In this document: piece by piece, positions 8,546 to 20,474 of the stretch
Layout of the letters: each line of letters begins with the position of its first letter
Numbering within the stretch: the stretch's first letter is position 1
DNA from: Hyphomicrobiales bacterium
Lineage (GTDB): Bacteria; Pseudomonadota; Alphaproteobacteria; Rhizobiales; Rhizobiaceae
Direction: 5' to 3'
Length of the DNA stretch: 64,000 nucleotides
NCBI GenBank assembly: GCA_900467185.1
Contig: UBPA01000003.1
Span: forward strand, 186,001-250,000
Made by a program: the position numbers and the translations under genes
The notes under the pieces: generated by a model
Database searches by the model: none
What the model was told of the DNA's origin: nothing
The model's input: the letters and a program-made list of their open reading frames with translations, nothing else

Positions 8546-9145
8546 ATGAAACTCCTTCGAATCGTGCTTTGGATCGCCGTTCTGGTCACCGCCTCGGCGC
8601 TCGGCTTCCTCACCTACAAGATGACGGAGACCAAGGAGGCGGAAGCAGGCGGCCCCTTCGGCGTTCCCTTCACGCTGGTGGCGCAGAATGGCAAGCCGAT
8701 CACCGAGAAGGCCCTGACCGGCAAGCCCTCGGCCGTCTTCTTCGGCTTCACCCATTGCCCGGAGGTCTGCCCGACGACGCTGTTCGAAATGAACGGCTGG
8801 CTTGCCAAGGTCGATCCCGACAACACGAAGCTCAACGCCTTCTTCGTGACCGTCGATCCCGAACGCGATACGCCGGAAATCCTCGGGCAGTACGTCTCCA
8901 ACGTCTCCGGCCGTGTCACGGGCATTTCCGGGCCTCCGGACAAGGTCATGGACATGGTCAAGGGCTTCCGGGTCTACGCCAAGAAGGTCCCGCTCGATGC
9001 GGCAAAGCCCGATGGCGACTATACGATGGATCACTCCGCCTCCGTCTTTCTGCTGGATGCGGAAGGCCGTTTCCGCGGCACCATCGCCTATGGCGAGAAT
9101 ACCGACACGGCGGTCCAGAAGCTCGAAAACCTGACGAAACGCTGA
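8546..9145 (+). CDS. SCO1/SenC family copper chaperone
   Basis: A 199-residue protein with an N-terminal membrane anchor (about residues 4-24) and a periplasmic thioredoxin-like domain. The copper-binding CPEVCP motif is at Cys71/Cys75, the partner His163 is in TMDHSASVFLLD, and VTVDPERDTPEIL is typical of the family. SCO proteins deliver copper to, or reduce the thiols of, the CuA centre of cytochrome c oxidase at the outer face of the inner membrane. No oxidase genes are adjacent. It follows the 50-residue membrane ORF and precedes prmA by 116 nt. Confidence 0.92.
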   Translation: MKLLRIVLWIAVLVTASALGFLTYKMTETKEAEAGGPFGVPFTLVAQNGKPITEKALTGKPSAVFFGFTHCPEVCPTTLFEMNGWLAKVDPDNTKLNAFFVTVDPERDTPEILGQYVSNVSGRVTGISGPPDKVMDMVKGFRVYAKKVPLDAAKPDGDYTMDHSASVFLLDAEGRFRGTIAYGENTDTAVQKLENLTKR

Positions 9146-9261
9146 GCGTCCTTTCGCCGCGCGGGAAGAGCCCGTAACAGCAACGGGCATTTTGGCCGTG
9201 CAATGCCGCGCGGTCGTGGTAAAGCGCTCATCCGAAGCTCAAGAGACCTGAAGGACCGACC

Positions 9262-10143
9262 GTGGCTGATTTGCGCCTCTATCTCACCACCACCGAAAAA
9301 GGTGCCGACAGCATTCTCGCTCTGATGACCGATGCCTTCGAGGACGAAGGCTATGCCATCGCCACGATGGAGATCGATGAGAAGCGCGACATCTGGGAAG
9401 CGTCCGTCTATCTCGACTTTGCCGAGGAGGAGGAACTGCGCGCACGTTTCTCGCAGATCGTCGATGCCTGGAAGCCGGGCACCGACATCCTGCGCGAGGA
9501 AATCCCCGATATCGACTGGATCGCCAAATCGCTCGAGGGCCTGAGCCCCGTCGCCGCCGGCCGGTTCCTCGTCCACGGCTCGCATGACCGGGACAAGGTG
9601 CGTGCCGGGCAGATCGCCATCGAGATCGACGCCGGCGAAGCGTTCGGCACCGGCCACCACGGCACCACGGCCGGTTGCCTGGAGATGATCGAAAGCGTCG
9701 TGCGCTCACGCACCGTCACCAATGCGCTGGATCTGGGAACCGGCAGCGGCGTCCTCGCGATCGGCCTGCGCAAGATCAAGACCGTGCCGGTGTTGGCGAC
9801 CGATATCGATCCGATCGCCACCCGCGTCGCCCGCGAAAATGTTCGCCGCAACGGCATCGCCAGCGGCATCGCGGCCGTCACCGCCACCGGCTTCCAGTCC
9901 CCGGCCTTTGCCGAACACGGTCCCTTCGACCTCATCATCGCCAACATTCTCGCTCGTCCGCTGATGCGTATGGCGCCGGATGTCGCCCGCCACCTCGTGC
10001 CCGGCGGCTCGGTCATTCTCTCGGGCATTCTCGCGGAACAGCGCTGGAAGGTTCTCTCGGCCTACAATGCCCAGAAGCTGCGCCATGTCCGCACGCTCTG
10101 GCGCAACGGCTGGGTCACCATCCATCTCGACAGCCGCGCCTGA
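9262..10143 (+). CDS. prmA: Ribosomal protein L11 methyltransferase
   Basis: A 293-residue class I SAM methyltransferase. The N-terminal L11-recognition domain (about 1-95) is followed by the PrmA signature IEIDAGEAFGTGHHGTT, SAM motif I (ALDLGTGSGVLAIGL), ATDIDPIA, and the post-I motif FDLIIANILARPL with an N-[IL]-x-x-P-like core. It trimethylates amino groups of ribosomal protein L11. The start is GTG at 9262 with GAAGGACC upstream. It ends at a strong hairpin terminator. Confidence 0.93.
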   Translation: MADLRLYLTTTEKGADSILALMTDAFEDEGYAIATMEIDEKRDIWEASVYLDFAEEEELRARFSQIVDAWKPGTDILREEIPDIDWIAKSLEGLSPVAAGRFLVHGSHDRDKVRAGQIAIEIDAGEAFGTGHHGTTAGCLEMIESVVRSRTVTNALDLGTGSGVLAIGLRKIKTVPVLATDIDPIATRVARENVRRNGIASGIAAVTATGFQSPAFAEHGPFDLIIANILARPLMRMAPDVARHLVPGGSVILSGILAEQRWKVLSAYNAQKLRHVRTLWRNGWVTIHLDSRA

Positions 10144-10171
10144 GGCGCGGGCAACGGCACCCGGCATAACG

Positions 10172-10211
10172 AAAAAAGCCGTCCGATGCGGGAGCATCGG
10201 ACGGCTTTTTT
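10172..10211. terminator. Strong bidirectional terminator after prmA
   Basis: A perfect 18-bp inverted repeat (AAAAAAGCCGTCCGATGC / GCATCGGACGGCTTTTTT) with a GGGA loop starts 28 nt after the prmA stop. Six T at the plus end and six T reading the minus strand make it usable in both directions. Confidence 0.9.
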
Positions 10212-10440
10212 AAAACGAAGGCGATGCCGAAGCATCGCCCGTGACCGGCAAGCCGGTCAATGTCCGCGAGCCAAAGGAGGAGGATCGCTCAAGCGGACCC
10301 TGCGTGATCCCAAAAACGGCGCCCGGAGGGAGGAGGAGAAGGCAACCGATCGAACGGATCACTCAGACGATTGCCTTGCGGCATCTGCGGCAACGGGGTG
10401 TTCGCGGCCCGTCCGTTGGCGGTGCTTCTAAAGCATTGCC
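10172..10440 (-). ncRNA. Candidate small RNA with anti-Shine-Dalgarno motifs
   Basis: The prmA-pepP gap has no convincing gene. Read on the minus strand it holds an AAGGCAA ... TTGCCTT stem, a CCTTCTCCTCCTCCCTCC stretch (complement of 10325-10342), a second TCCTCCTCCT stretch (complement of 10275-10284), two small tandem hairpins (10221-10238 and 10243-10258), and then the strong terminator at 10172-10211. Several alphaproteobacterial small RNAs carry CCUCC-type loops that pair with ribosome-binding sites. No promoter was identified, so this is a hypothesis. The purine-rich plus strand offers no good start codon. I see nothing else in 10441-10602. Confidence 0.25.
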
Positions 10441-10602
10441 CGATGAGAGATAGGGGCTGGCGCGAATAGGTGCCATGCGGAAACTGCATAAGTATGATGA
10501 ATGCATCCGGGCGCTCTGGTCATCGCCTGCGCCGATGGGACATCGGGACCGGATTTGCTATAAGGCGGAGGGTTCCATTTCAGCCGCATGCAGGAAGACA
10601 TC

Positions 10603-12432
10603 ATGTTCCAGTCCTTCGACGTCACCTCCACACCGCAGTTCGGTCGCGAACGGGCCGATGGTCTGCGGGCCTCCTTCGATGCGCTCAGCATCGACGGCGT
10701 CCTCGTGCCGCGGGCCGACGAATTTCAGGGGGAATACGTCCCGGCCTCCGCCGAGCGTCTGGCCTGGCTCACCGGCTTCACCGGCTCGGCCGGCATCGCC
10801 CTCGTCTTGCGTGAGACGGCGGTCGTCTTCGTGGACGGGCGGTATGTCACGCAGCTTGCCGAACAGGTAGATGGCACCGTCTTTACCGGTGGCGACCTGA
10901 TCGGCGAGCCGCCGCACCTGTGGATCGAGCGTCACGCACCGAAAGGCTTCCGCCTCGGCATCGACCCCTGGCTGCACACGGGGGCGGACGTCCGCAAGCT
11001 GGAAACGGCCCTCGCGAAGATCGGCGGTGCCCTCGTCCACCTCGACCACAATCCGCTCGATCGCCTCTGGACCGGACGGCCGGACGCGCCGCTGGGCCGC
11101 GTCGTCATCCAGAAGATCGAACAGGCCGGGATCCTCGCGACAGAGAAGATCGCCGACATGGCCGAGACGGTGGTGAAAGCCCGCGCTGCCGCCGTCATCC
11201 TCACCGACCCCTCCTCCGTCGCCTGGACGTTCAACCTGCGCGGCAACGACGTGCCCCACACGCCGCATCCCCTTGCCCGCGCGATCATTCATGCCGATGG
11301 CAAGGCGGAAATCTTCCTCGACGCCCGCAAGACAGGTATCGAGGAAAAAGCCTATCTCACCCAGATGGCCGACATCGCCGCGCCGGACAGTTTCGGTGCC
11401 CGCGTTTCGGCACTCGCCGCGTCCGGCGTCAGCCTCGTGCTGGACCCGGATCACGCCGCCTTCGCGCTCGCGGACCGGATCCGCAAGGACGGCGGCACCG
11501 TGATCGAGGCGCCCGATCCGGCGCGACTTCCGCGGGCGTGCAAGAACCCGGTCGAGCTCGAAGGCTCCGCCCGCGCCCACCTGCAGGATGGGGCGGCCAT
11601 GGTCGAATTCCTCGCCTGGCTCGATGGAACGACGCCCGGCACCATCACCGAAATCTCCGCCACGGAAAAGCTGGAAGCCGTGCGGATCGCCTGCGGCGAA
11701 CGGCTGCAGAACCCGCTGAAGGACGTCTCCTTCGACACGATCGCCGGTGCGGGCGCGCATGCGGCAATCATGCACTACCGCGTGACGACGGAAAGCGATC
11801 AGCCGCTCGAAGCGGGAACCATGTTCCTGGTCGATTCCGGCGGGCAATATGTCAACGGCACCACCGACATCACCCGCACCGTCGCCATCGGCGACGTGCC
11901 GGCGGAGCAGAAGCGGTTCTTCACGCTGGTGCTGAAGGGCATGATCGCGATCAGCACCGTCCGCTTCCCCAAGGGCACGCGAGGGGTGGAACTGGATCCG
12001 CTGGCCCGCATCGCCCTCTGGAAGGCCGGCGCCGATTACGGGCACGGCACAGGCCACGGCGTCGGGTCCTACCTCTCCGTCCATGAAGGGCCGCAGCGCA
12101 TCTCGCGCGCCGGCATGCAGGAGCTTCTGCCCGGCATGATCCTCTCCAACGAGCCCGGCTACTATCGTCCCGGCGCCTTCGGGATCCGGATCGAGAACCT
12201 GCTGCATGTGCTGGAGGCCGCGCCTGTGGAGGGCGGCGACCAGACGATGCTCGGCTTCGAAACGCTGACCTTCTGCCCCATCGATCGCCGGCTCATCCTG
12301 CCGGAGCTTCTGACGGCAGAGGAACGGGCCTGGGTCGATGCCTACCACGCCGAAACGCGCGACAAGGTGACGCCCCTCATCGACGGCGCCGATGTGAAGG
12401 CTTGGCTGGGAGCTGCGACGGCTGCGCTTTAG
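10603..12432 (+). CDS. pepP: Aminopeptidase P family Xaa-Pro aminopeptidase (M24B)
   Basis: A 609-residue, three-domain M24B metallopeptidase that removes N-terminal residues preceding proline in the cytoplasm. Two creatinase-like N-terminal domains (ADEFQGEYVPASAERLAWLTGFTGSAG onward) precede the pita-bread catalytic domain. The dinuclear metal ligands are visible as Asp in FLVDSGGQY and GTTDITRT, His in GTGHGVGSYL, Glu in NEPGYY and Glu in IRIENLL. The length matches the long eukaryote-like form. I use the ATG at 10603 because AGGA sits 7-8 nt upstream; an in-frame ATG at 10588 is possible. The symbol follows common usage for this family. Confidence 0.88.
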   Translation: MFQSFDVTSTPQFGRERADGLRASFDALSIDGVLVPRADEFQGEYVPASAERLAWLTGFTGSAGIALVLRETAVVFVDGRYVTQLAEQVDGTVFTGGDLIGEPPHLWIERHAPKGFRLGIDPWLHTGADVRKLETALAKIGGALVHLDHNPLDRLWTGRPDAPLGRVVIQKIEQAGILATEKIADMAETVVKARAAAVILTDPSSVAWTFNLRGNDVPHTPHPLARAIIHADGKAEIFLDARKTGIEEKAYLTQMADIAAPDSFGARVSALAASGVSLVLDPDHAAFALADRIRKDGGTVIEAPDPARLPRACKNPVELEGSARAHLQDGAAMVEFLAWLDGTTPGTITEISATEKLEAVRIACGERLQNPLKDVSFDTIAGAGAHAAIMHYRVTTESDQPLEAGTMFLVDSGGQYVNGTTDITRTVAIGDVPAEQKRFFTLVLKGMIAISTVRFPKGTRGVELDPLARIALWKAGADYGHGTGHGVGSYLSVHEGPQRISRAGMQELLPGMILSNEPGYYRPGAFGIRIENLLHVLEAAPVEGGDQTMLGFETLTFCPIDRRLILPELLTAEERAWVDAYHAETRDKVTPLIDGADVKAWLGAATAAL

Positions 12433-12475
12433 GGAAGCGTGGGAGGGCCGACAGGCGATAGGCTCGTCGGCCCGA

Positions 12476-12802
12476 TCAGAACAGTCCGGTGTACCGCAAC
12501 ACCATCACCACGGCCCATCCGGCAAACAGCATGGGCAGTGCCGAAAACCGCAGGCCGACAAGGAAGGCGGCGAAGATGGCGATCGTCACATCCGCTCCGC
12601 CGTAGAAGAGCGCCGGTGCGACCAGCGTCGAGAGCACGGCTGCGGGCACGGCGTTCAGGGCGGCTTCCATGCGCGGCGGAATGCGCTCCATCCGGGCCAT
12701 CATGATCGCACCACCGACGCGCGTGAGATAGGTGGCGATGGCCGCGAGAATGATGATGCCGATCAGGCGGAGGTCCTGCGGCAGGAAATGGTCGAAGCTC
12801 AT
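12476..12802 (-). CDS. azlD: AzlD family branched-chain amino acid exporter subunit
   Basis: A 108-residue membrane protein with three to four hydrophobic segments (LIGIIILAAIATYLTRVGGAIMM, ALNAVPAAVLSTLVAPALF, ADVTIAIFAAFLVGL, LPMLFAGWAVVMVL). The TYLTRVGG motif is typical of AzlD. With AzlC it forms an exporter of branched-chain amino acids. Its ATG overlaps the azlC stop (ATGA), showing translational coupling; the upstream in-frame ATG at 12880 would lie deep inside azlC and is rejected. Confidence 0.85.
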   Translation of the reverse strand: MSFDHFLPQDLRLIGIIILAAIATYLTRVGGAIMMARMERIPPRMEAALNAVPAAVLSTLVAPALFYGGADVTIAIFAAFLVGLRFSALPMLFAGWAVVMVLRYTGLF

Positions 12803-13494
12803 CGAGAAATCTCCCCGGATTTCACCGGCAGGCAGGCGGCCAGCACGACGCCGGCCAGCGCCCCGATGCTGACATGCCACGGCGAGCCGACCAGATGCAT
12901 CGCGATCACGGAGACGACCGAACTGACGGCGACCACCGGCAGCCAGTTGTCGCGGCTGCGGAAGCCGAGCACCAGCGCCATGAAATAGATCGGCAGCATG
13001 ACATCAAGCCCGATCGCCTTGGGATCGCCGATCAGCCCGCCGAACACGGCCCCGAGCAAGGTCGCAAGCAGCCACGGCAGGTAGATCGCAAGGCCGAGCC
13101 CCATGTACCAGACAAAGGTCACCGGCTCACCGCGCTCGCCCCGCTTCTCCGTTTCCGCATATTGCGGATCGGTCAGCAGGAACAGCGCAGCCCCTTTCTG
13201 GAGAAGCGTGAAATGCGCGATGTGCCGCGCCATGGAGGCGGAATAGAGCACGTGGCGGAAGTTCACGGCAAAGACCGAGAGCACGATGAGCCACGGCTGG
13301 ACGGCGTGGCCGAAGAGATCGAGCCCCACCATCTGGCTCGCGCCGGCAAAGACGGTTGCGCTCATGAACATCGCATCGACGATGCTGAATCCGTTGTCGA
13401 TGGCGAGAGCACCGAACAGGGCGCCAAAGGGAGATGCGGAAAGCACGATCGGAACGCCACGGCGAGCGCCGTCCCAGAAATCACGAGATGCCAT
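12799..13494 (-). CDS. azlC: AzlC family branched-chain amino acid exporter large subunit
   Basis: A 231-residue polytopic inner-membrane protein. The N-terminal FWDGARRGVPIVLSASPFGALFGALA and FMSATVFAGASQMVGLDLFG, then VNFRHVLYSASMARHI, are the family hallmarks. It is the large subunit of the AzlCD amino-acid exporter. It forms a two-gene operon with azlD. No Lrp/AsnC regulator lies beside it, although some azlCD loci have one. Confidence 0.88.
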   Translation of the reverse strand: MASRDFWDGARRGVPIVLSASPFGALFGALAIDNGFSIVDAMFMSATVFAGASQMVGLDLFGHAVQPWLIVLSVFAVNFRHVLYSASMARHIAHFTLLQKGAALFLLTDPQYAETEKRGERGEPVTFVWYMGLGLAIYLPWLLATLLGAVFGGLIGDPKAIGLDVMLPIYFMALVLGFRSRDNWLPVVAVSSVVSVIAMHLVGSPWHVSIGALAGVVLAACLPVKSGEISR

Positions 13495-13629
13495 AATGAA
13501 GATCCAAGGGAAGTGCCGGGCCTGCGGCTTGAGGCCCCGGCTTTAGCCACGGACGGCATCGGCGGCAAATGAATTCCGCTGATGGCCCGATCAAGCTGCG
13601 TCATGCATGGAAAGGTGGACGCGCGTCCC

Positions 13630-14460
13630 TCAGCTCTTCACCGTGAAGGTATGCTCCGGCCCCGGGAAGCTGCGCGCCTTCACCTCGGCCGCATAGGCTT
13701 CGGCGGCCGCCGAAATCTGCGGCGCAAGATTGGCGAAATGCTTGACGAAACGCGGCTTGAAGTCGTTGAAAAGGCCAAGCATGTCATCCGATACGAGGAT
13801 CTGGCCATCGCAAGCCGGAGATGCGCCGATGCCGATCGTCGGCGCCCTCAGAGAGGCCGTGATCTCGCGCGCGAGCGGCTCGACGGTGCCCTCGACCACG
13901 ATGGCGAAGGCGCCGGCGTCATCGATCGCCTTGGCATCCCGGCGGATCTTGGCCGCCTCGCGCTCCGTTCGCCCCAGCGAACGATAGCCACCCGTCGTGT
14001 TCACCAGCTGCGGCATCAGCCCGACATGACCGAGCACCGGAATGCCCCGGCTCGACAGAAAATCCACCGTCTCGGCCATCTCCGCCCCGCCCTCGAGCTT
14101 GATGGCGCTGCATCCCGTCTCCTTCAGGATGCGGGCGGCATTGCGGAAGGCCTGCTCGCGGCTTTCCTGATAGGAGCCGAACGGCATGTCCACGACGACG
14201 CAGGCGGCCGACGTTCCCCGCATGACGGCCTGACCATGCGCGATCATCATCTCCAGTGTGACGCTTAGCGTCGACTCCAGGCCGTAGAGCACCATGCCAA
14301 GCGAATCGCCGACCAGCAGAAAGTCCACATGCGGATCGAGCAGCCGGGCGATCGGCGTCGTATAGGCCGTGAGGCTGACGATCGGCCGCTCGCCCTTCAA
14401 CGCCTCAATGGCGGAGGGCGTCAGGCGACGACGAGAGGGGGAACCGGGCTGAACGCTCAT
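13630..14460 (-). CDS. panB: 3-methyl-2-oxobutanoate hydroxymethyltransferase
   Basis: A 276-residue TIM-barrel enzyme. It transfers a hydroxymethyl group from 5,10-methylene-THF to ketoisovalerate, the first step to pantothenate and coenzyme A. Landmarks are [13 protein letters not shown] near the N-terminus, [15 protein letters not shown] (Mg-binding Asp), and [33 protein letters not shown] and [21 protein letters not shown] follow. The length fits the family. The ATG overlaps the panC stop by four nt (ATGA), so panC and panB are translationally coupled. Confidence 0.95.
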   Translation of the reverse strand: MSVQPGSPSRRRLTPSAIEALKGERPIVSLTAYTTPIARLLDPHVDFLLVGDSLGMVLYGLESTLSVTLEMMIAHGQAVMRGTSAACVVVDMPFGSYQESREQAFRNAARILKETGCSAIKLEGGAEMAETVDFLSSRGIPVLGHVGLMPQLVNTTGGYRSLGRTEREAAKIRRDAKAIDDAGAFAIVVEGTVEPLAREITASLRAPTIGIGASPACDGQILVSDDMLGLFNDFKPRFVKHFANLAPQISAAAEAYAAEVKARSFPGPEHTFTVKS

Positions 14461-15332
14461 GGCAAACGGCTTTCGGAAGAAGAGGACGGAGGATAGACGC
14501 GATTGTCGAGGAGCCGGGTGGCACCGAACCGGACAAAGAGAAGAACCAGCACCGCACGACCGCGAACCGTATCGATGGGCGCCAGCGTCTCGGGATCGCG
14601 AACCGCGACGACCTCGGGTACGGCGAGCGGTTCGCGGCGGATGAAGCCGGCAATCGCCTGCTCCATCTCCGTCGCAGTGGCGAGACCGGAAGCCAGCAAC
14701 TGCGCCGCTTCGTCCAGCGCCTGCGGCACGATCACCGCCGCGCGGCGCTCGGCCGGCGACAGATAGACATTGCGCGAGGAGAAGGCCAATCCGTCGGCCT
14801 CGCGCACGGTGGGCACGGCCACCACCTCGACCGGCTGGGCAAGATCCTCCACCATCCGGCGGATGATCTGCACCTGCTGAAAATCCTTCTCGCCGAAATA
14901 GGCACGGTCCGGCTGAACGAGATTGAAGAGCTTCGTCACCACGGTCGCCACACCCGCAAAATGGCCGGGACGCACCGCCCCCTCGAGCTCGGCCCCGAGC
15001 GCGGGCACATCGACCACCGTTTCCATCGCCCGCGGATACATATCGGAAACGCCGGGCGCGAACAGGATATCGACGCCGCCGCCCAGGAGCATCGCCTGGT
15101 CGCGCGCGAGATCGCGCGGATAGCGCGAAAGATCCTCGCCCGCGCCGAACTGCAGCGGGTTGACGAAAATGCTGGCGACGACGACGTCGTTGCTCGCACG
15201 AGCCCGACGCACGAGTTCCATATGCCCATCGTGAAGATAGCCCATGGTCGGCACGAGACCGACGGAGCGCCCTGCCCGCCGATGTTCACCCAACAACTGG
15301 CGCAGGCTCACGATTGTCGAAACTGTCTCCAT
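14457..15332 (-). CDS. panC: Pantothenate synthetase
   Basis: A 291-residue adenylate-forming ligase of the HIGH-motif nucleotidyltransferase superfamily. It condenses pantoate and beta-alanine with ATP to pantothenate. Motifs are [16 protein letters not shown] (HxGH), [27 protein letters not shown] and [15 protein letters not shown]. The frame is open to 15425, but the ATG at 15332 has GGAGGGGAG about 7 nt upstream and gives the usual [12 protein letters not shown] start. It is the first gene of panCB. Confidence 0.95.
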   Translation of the reverse strand: METVSTIVSLRQLLGEHRRAGRSVGLVPTMGYLHDGHMELVRRARASNDVVVASIFVNPLQFGAGEDLSRYPRDLARDQAMLLGGGVDILFAPGVSDMYPRAMETVVDVPALGAELEGAVRPGHFAGVATVVTKLFNLVQPDRAYFGEKDFQQVQIIRRMVEDLAQPVEVVAVPTVREADGLAFSSRNVYLSPAERRAAVIVPQALDEAAQLLASGLATATEMEQAIAGFIRREPLAVPEVVAVRDPETLAPIDTVRGRAVLVLLFVRFGATRLLDNRVYPPSSSSESRLP

Positions 15333-15447
15333 CCCGGATCTCCCCTCCGTTATGCGGCATCCGGTATCGTGTGCGGTGCAAAAAGACAATTCAAAGACGA
15401 AGCAGGTGCAAAATAAACCGCTCATACACGGACGTCGACGGACGGAA

Positions 15448-17676
<2,229 letters not shown>

Positions 17677-17738
17677 TCATCCCGCGCCGATATCCTTGCG
17701 AAAATACGGAAAATCGCACAGAAACGCGGCCGCAATCC

Positions 17739-19412
17739 TCAGCCGCCGCCCGCCAGCAACTTCGCCGCCGCAGCACGCGCTTCCTCGGTAATCGAGGCGC
17801 CGGCCAGCATGCGGGCGATCTCTTCGGTCCGGTCCTTGTCGTTCATGCGCGCCACGCGCGTCGCGATCATCTCGGCAGATTTCTCGGAAGGGCCCTTGGA
17901 GATCAGCAGATGGGTCGCAGCCCGTGCCGCGACCTGCGGCGCGTGGGTCACGGAGAGCACCTGCACCGTCTTCGACAGCCGCTTCAGCCGCTGCCCGATC
18001 GCATCGGCAACGGCGCCGCCCACCCCGGTGTCGATCTCGTCGAAGACGAGCGTCGGTGCGGAGCCGCGATCGGCCAGCGCCACCTTGAGCGCCAGCAGGA
18101 AGCGCGAAAGCTCGCCGCCCGACGCGACCTTCATGATCGGCCCCGGCCGCGTGCCCGGATTAGTCTGCACATGGAACTCGACCACATCGATGCCTTCGGC
18201 CGTTAGCTGCGTCGGGTCGCTCGCGACCTCCGCCATGAAGCGGGCCCGCTCCAGCTTCAGCGCCGGAAGCTCCGCCATCACGGCCTCCGACAGGGCGCTT
18301 GCCGTATTGTGCCGCTTGGAGGAAAGAGCCGCCGCCGCCGCATCGAAATCCGCCCGCGCGATCGCAACCTGCGCCTCGAACTGCTTCAGCTTCTCTTCGC
18401 CCGCATCGAGATCGGCCACGCTGTTGATCATGCGGACAGCGAGCGCCGGAAGCTCCGTCACGGGAACCGAATATTTGCGGGCAGCGGCGCGCAGCGCAAA
18501 CAGCCGCTCCTCCACCCGCTCCAGTTCCTTCGGATCGTATTCCGTGCGCCGAAGCGCCGCTTCCACCGCCATCTGCGCGTCGGACAGCTGGTTCAGCGCC
18601 GCATCGAGCAGGTTGACCGTTTCCTCCAAAAGGCCCGGCGCCTCGTGGCTCTTGCGCTCCAGACGGCGCACCAGCGAGGCGATCTGCGGCACGGGAGAGG
18701 CGTTGCCGTTCAGGAAATCGCTGGCCTCGCTGATATCGGACGCGATGCGCTCTGACTTCATCATCGTCGCCCGCCGTTCGGCAAGCTCGTCCTCCTCGCC
18801 ATCGAGCGGCGACAGGGCTTCGAGCTCCTCCACGGCAGCGCGCAAATAGTCGGCTTCGCGGGCGGCGGCGTCCACCTTCTCGCGGTGGCGCTTCAGGCCC
18901 CGCTCGGCATCGCGCCAGATCCGGAAAAGATCGGCAACCGTTTCCGCATCGGCTGTCAGTCCGCCGAAAGCATCGAGGAGCAGCCGGTGGGCGTGGGTAT
19001 CGACCAGCGCACGATCGTCGTGCTGCCCATGGATCTCGACGAGCAATTGCCCCGCCTGGCGCAGAAGCTGGACGGACACCGGCTGGTCGTTGACATAGGC
19101 CTTGGTGCGCCCATCGGACGTCTGTACGCGGCGGAAAATCAGATCGCCATCATCGTCGATGCCATTTTCGCGCACCAGAACGCGGGCCGGATGATCCGGC
19201 GCGACATCGAAGACGGCGGTCACCTGCCCCTTGGTGCCGCCATGGCGCACGAGCGAGCCATCGCCACGCCCGCCCAGCGCCAGCGACAGGCTGTCGAGCA
19301 GGATCGACTTGCCGGCTCCGGTTTCGCCGGTCAGCACGGACAGGCCGGCATCGAAGGACAGGTCGAGCCGTTCGATCAGGACGATATCGCGGATCGAGAG
19401 CTGGGAAAGCAT
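17739..19412 (-). CDS. recN: DNA repair protein RecN
   Basis: A 557-residue SMC-like ATPase for double-strand break repair. It begins MLSQLSIRDIVLIERLDLSFDAGLSVL-like, with Walker A LTGETGAGKSILLDS (about residues 28-42). A central coiled-coil region covers about 160-360. The C-terminal ATPase half has the ABC signature VASGGELSRFLLALK and Walker B APTLVFDEIDTGVGG, then VLSVTHAPQVAARA. It follows bamD by 21 nt and is probably in the same transcript. Confidence 0.95.
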   Translation of the reverse strand: MLSQLSIRDIVLIERLDLSFDAGLSVLTGETGAGKSILLDSLSLALGGRGDGSLVRHGGTKGQVTAVFDVAPDHPARVLVRENGIDDDGDLIFRRVQTSDGRTKAYVNDQPVSVQLLRQAGQLLVEIHGQHDDRALVDTHAHRLLLDAFGGLTADAETVADLFRIWRDAERGLKRHREKVDAAAREADYLRAAVEELEALSPLDGEEDELAERRATMMKSERIASDISEASDFLNGNASPVPQIASLVRRLERKSHEAPGLLEETVNLLDAALNQLSDAQMAVEAALRRTEYDPKELERVEERLFALRAAARKYSVPVTELPALAVRMINSVADLDAGEEKLKQFEAQVAIARADFDAAAAALSSKRHNTASALSEAVMAELPALKLERARFMAEVASDPTQLTAEGIDVVEFHVQTNPGTRPGPIMKVASGGELSRFLLALKVALADRGSAPTLVFDEIDTGVGGAVADAIGQRLKRLSKTVQVLSVTHAPQVAARAATHLLISKGPSEKSAEMIATRVARMNDKDRTEEIARMLAGASITEEARAAAAKLLAGGG

Positions 19413-19433
19413 CCGGTCTTCTGTTCTTTCGGA

Positions 19434-20300
19434 TCAGACGCCGAGGATCTTCTTGCCGGCCCGGGAAATCCAGGACCCGCCATTCTCGCGCGGCTCGAGG
19501 CCGTTGGACTGCAGCAGCTTGTAGCTGTCGGCATACCACTGGCTGTCAGGATAGTTGTGACCGAGGACGGCCGCAGCCGTCTGCGCCTCGCTGGTGATGC
19601 CCATGGCGAAGTAGCTCTCGACCAGTCGGGCCAGCGCTTCCTCGACCTGGTTCGTGCCGGAATACTGCTCGACCACGGTGCGGAAACGCGTCACGGCGGC
19701 GAGATATTCCTTACGTTCCAGATAGTAGCGCCCGACCTGCATTTCCTTGCCGGCCAGCTGGTCCTTGGCAAAGCGGATCTTCGCCTGCGCGTCCTCGACA
19801 TATTCGGATTTCGGGTATTTATCGACGACGACCTGCATGGCCTCGATGGTCTTGAAGGCAGGCTTCTGGTCCTGTGTCACCGTCGGGATCTGCTTGGAAT
19901 AGGCAAGGCCCAGAATGTACTGGGCGTAAGCCGCATCTTCCGATTCGGGATAGAGATTGAGATAGCGCGTCGCCGCGTTGATCGCGTCCTGCGTCTGGCC
20001 CTGGCGGTAGTTGACGAAGGCCTTCATCACCAGCGCCTTGCGGGCATATTCGGAAAACGGCTGCTGCTTGTCGATCGCGTCGAACTTGCGCGCGGCTTCC
20101 GTCGTCTTGCCGGCATTCAGATTGGCGAGACCCTGATTGTAGAGAACCTCGGGCGGATCGGTCTCGGCCGTCAGCTTGGTGATGTCGATGTCGGGGTCGT
20201 TCTGGCAGGCGGTCACGACGACGCTGGTTGTCGCCGCTACAAGCGCGACCATCGCAACGCGCGTGATCGTCTTCCATTCGAAGCCGTCTGCAAAAACCAT
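19434..20300 (-). CDS. bamD: Outer membrane assembly lipoprotein BamD
   Basis: A 288-residue lipoprotein of the BAM complex that inserts beta-barrel proteins into the outer membrane. The N-terminal signal ends in a lipobox-like [11 protein letters not shown] with Cys32. Five TPR-like repeats follow, with the family hallmarks [46 protein letters not shown] and [16 protein letters not shown]. The N-terminal ten residues may be upstream read-through, because the hydrophobic core begins near residue 14. It sits between lpxC and recN, the usual order in this group. Confidence 0.93.
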   Translation of the reverse strand: MVFADGFEWKTITRVAMVALVAATTSVVVTACQNDPDIDITKLTAETDPPEVLYNQGLANLNAGKTTEAARKFDAIDKQQPFSEYARKALVMKAFVNYRQGQTQDAINAATRYLNLYPESEDAAYAQYILGLAYSKQIPTVTQDQKPAFKTIEAMQVVVDKYPKSEYVEDAQAKIRFAKDQLAGKEMQVGRYYLERKEYLAAVTRFRTVVEQYSGTNQVEEALARLVESYFAMGITSEAQTAAAVLGHNYPDSQWYADSYKLLQSNGLEPRENGGSWISRAGKKILGV

Positions 20301-20424
20301 CAGAACATCCCAACTCGAGTGGCAGCTGCCCCGCCGCCGACCATGCGGTTCTAGATCATACTAGAACAAGTCCGCAACGTCATGGTGACCGATTAACGCA
20401 ATTTTGTGGCATCGCGTCCATGAA

Positions 20425-20448
20425 AAAGCCGGTCATATGACCGGCTTT
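20425..20448 (-). terminator. Terminator after lpxC
   Basis: A 12-bp self-complementary stem (AAAGCCGGTCAT / ATGACCGGCTTT) lies 27 nt downstream of the lpxC stop. On the minus strand it runs into TTTTTCATGG. It separates lpxC from bamD-recN. Confidence 0.8.
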
Positions 20449-20474
20449 AAGGCAATTCTTATGGATATTGTGCG

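Noticed and set aside
10241-10453. 70-codon GTG-started plus-strand ORF between prmA and pepP
   Set aside because: Starts inside a hairpin without a ribosome-binding site; Arg/Pro-rich composition; purine runs fall inside the frame rather than before a start.
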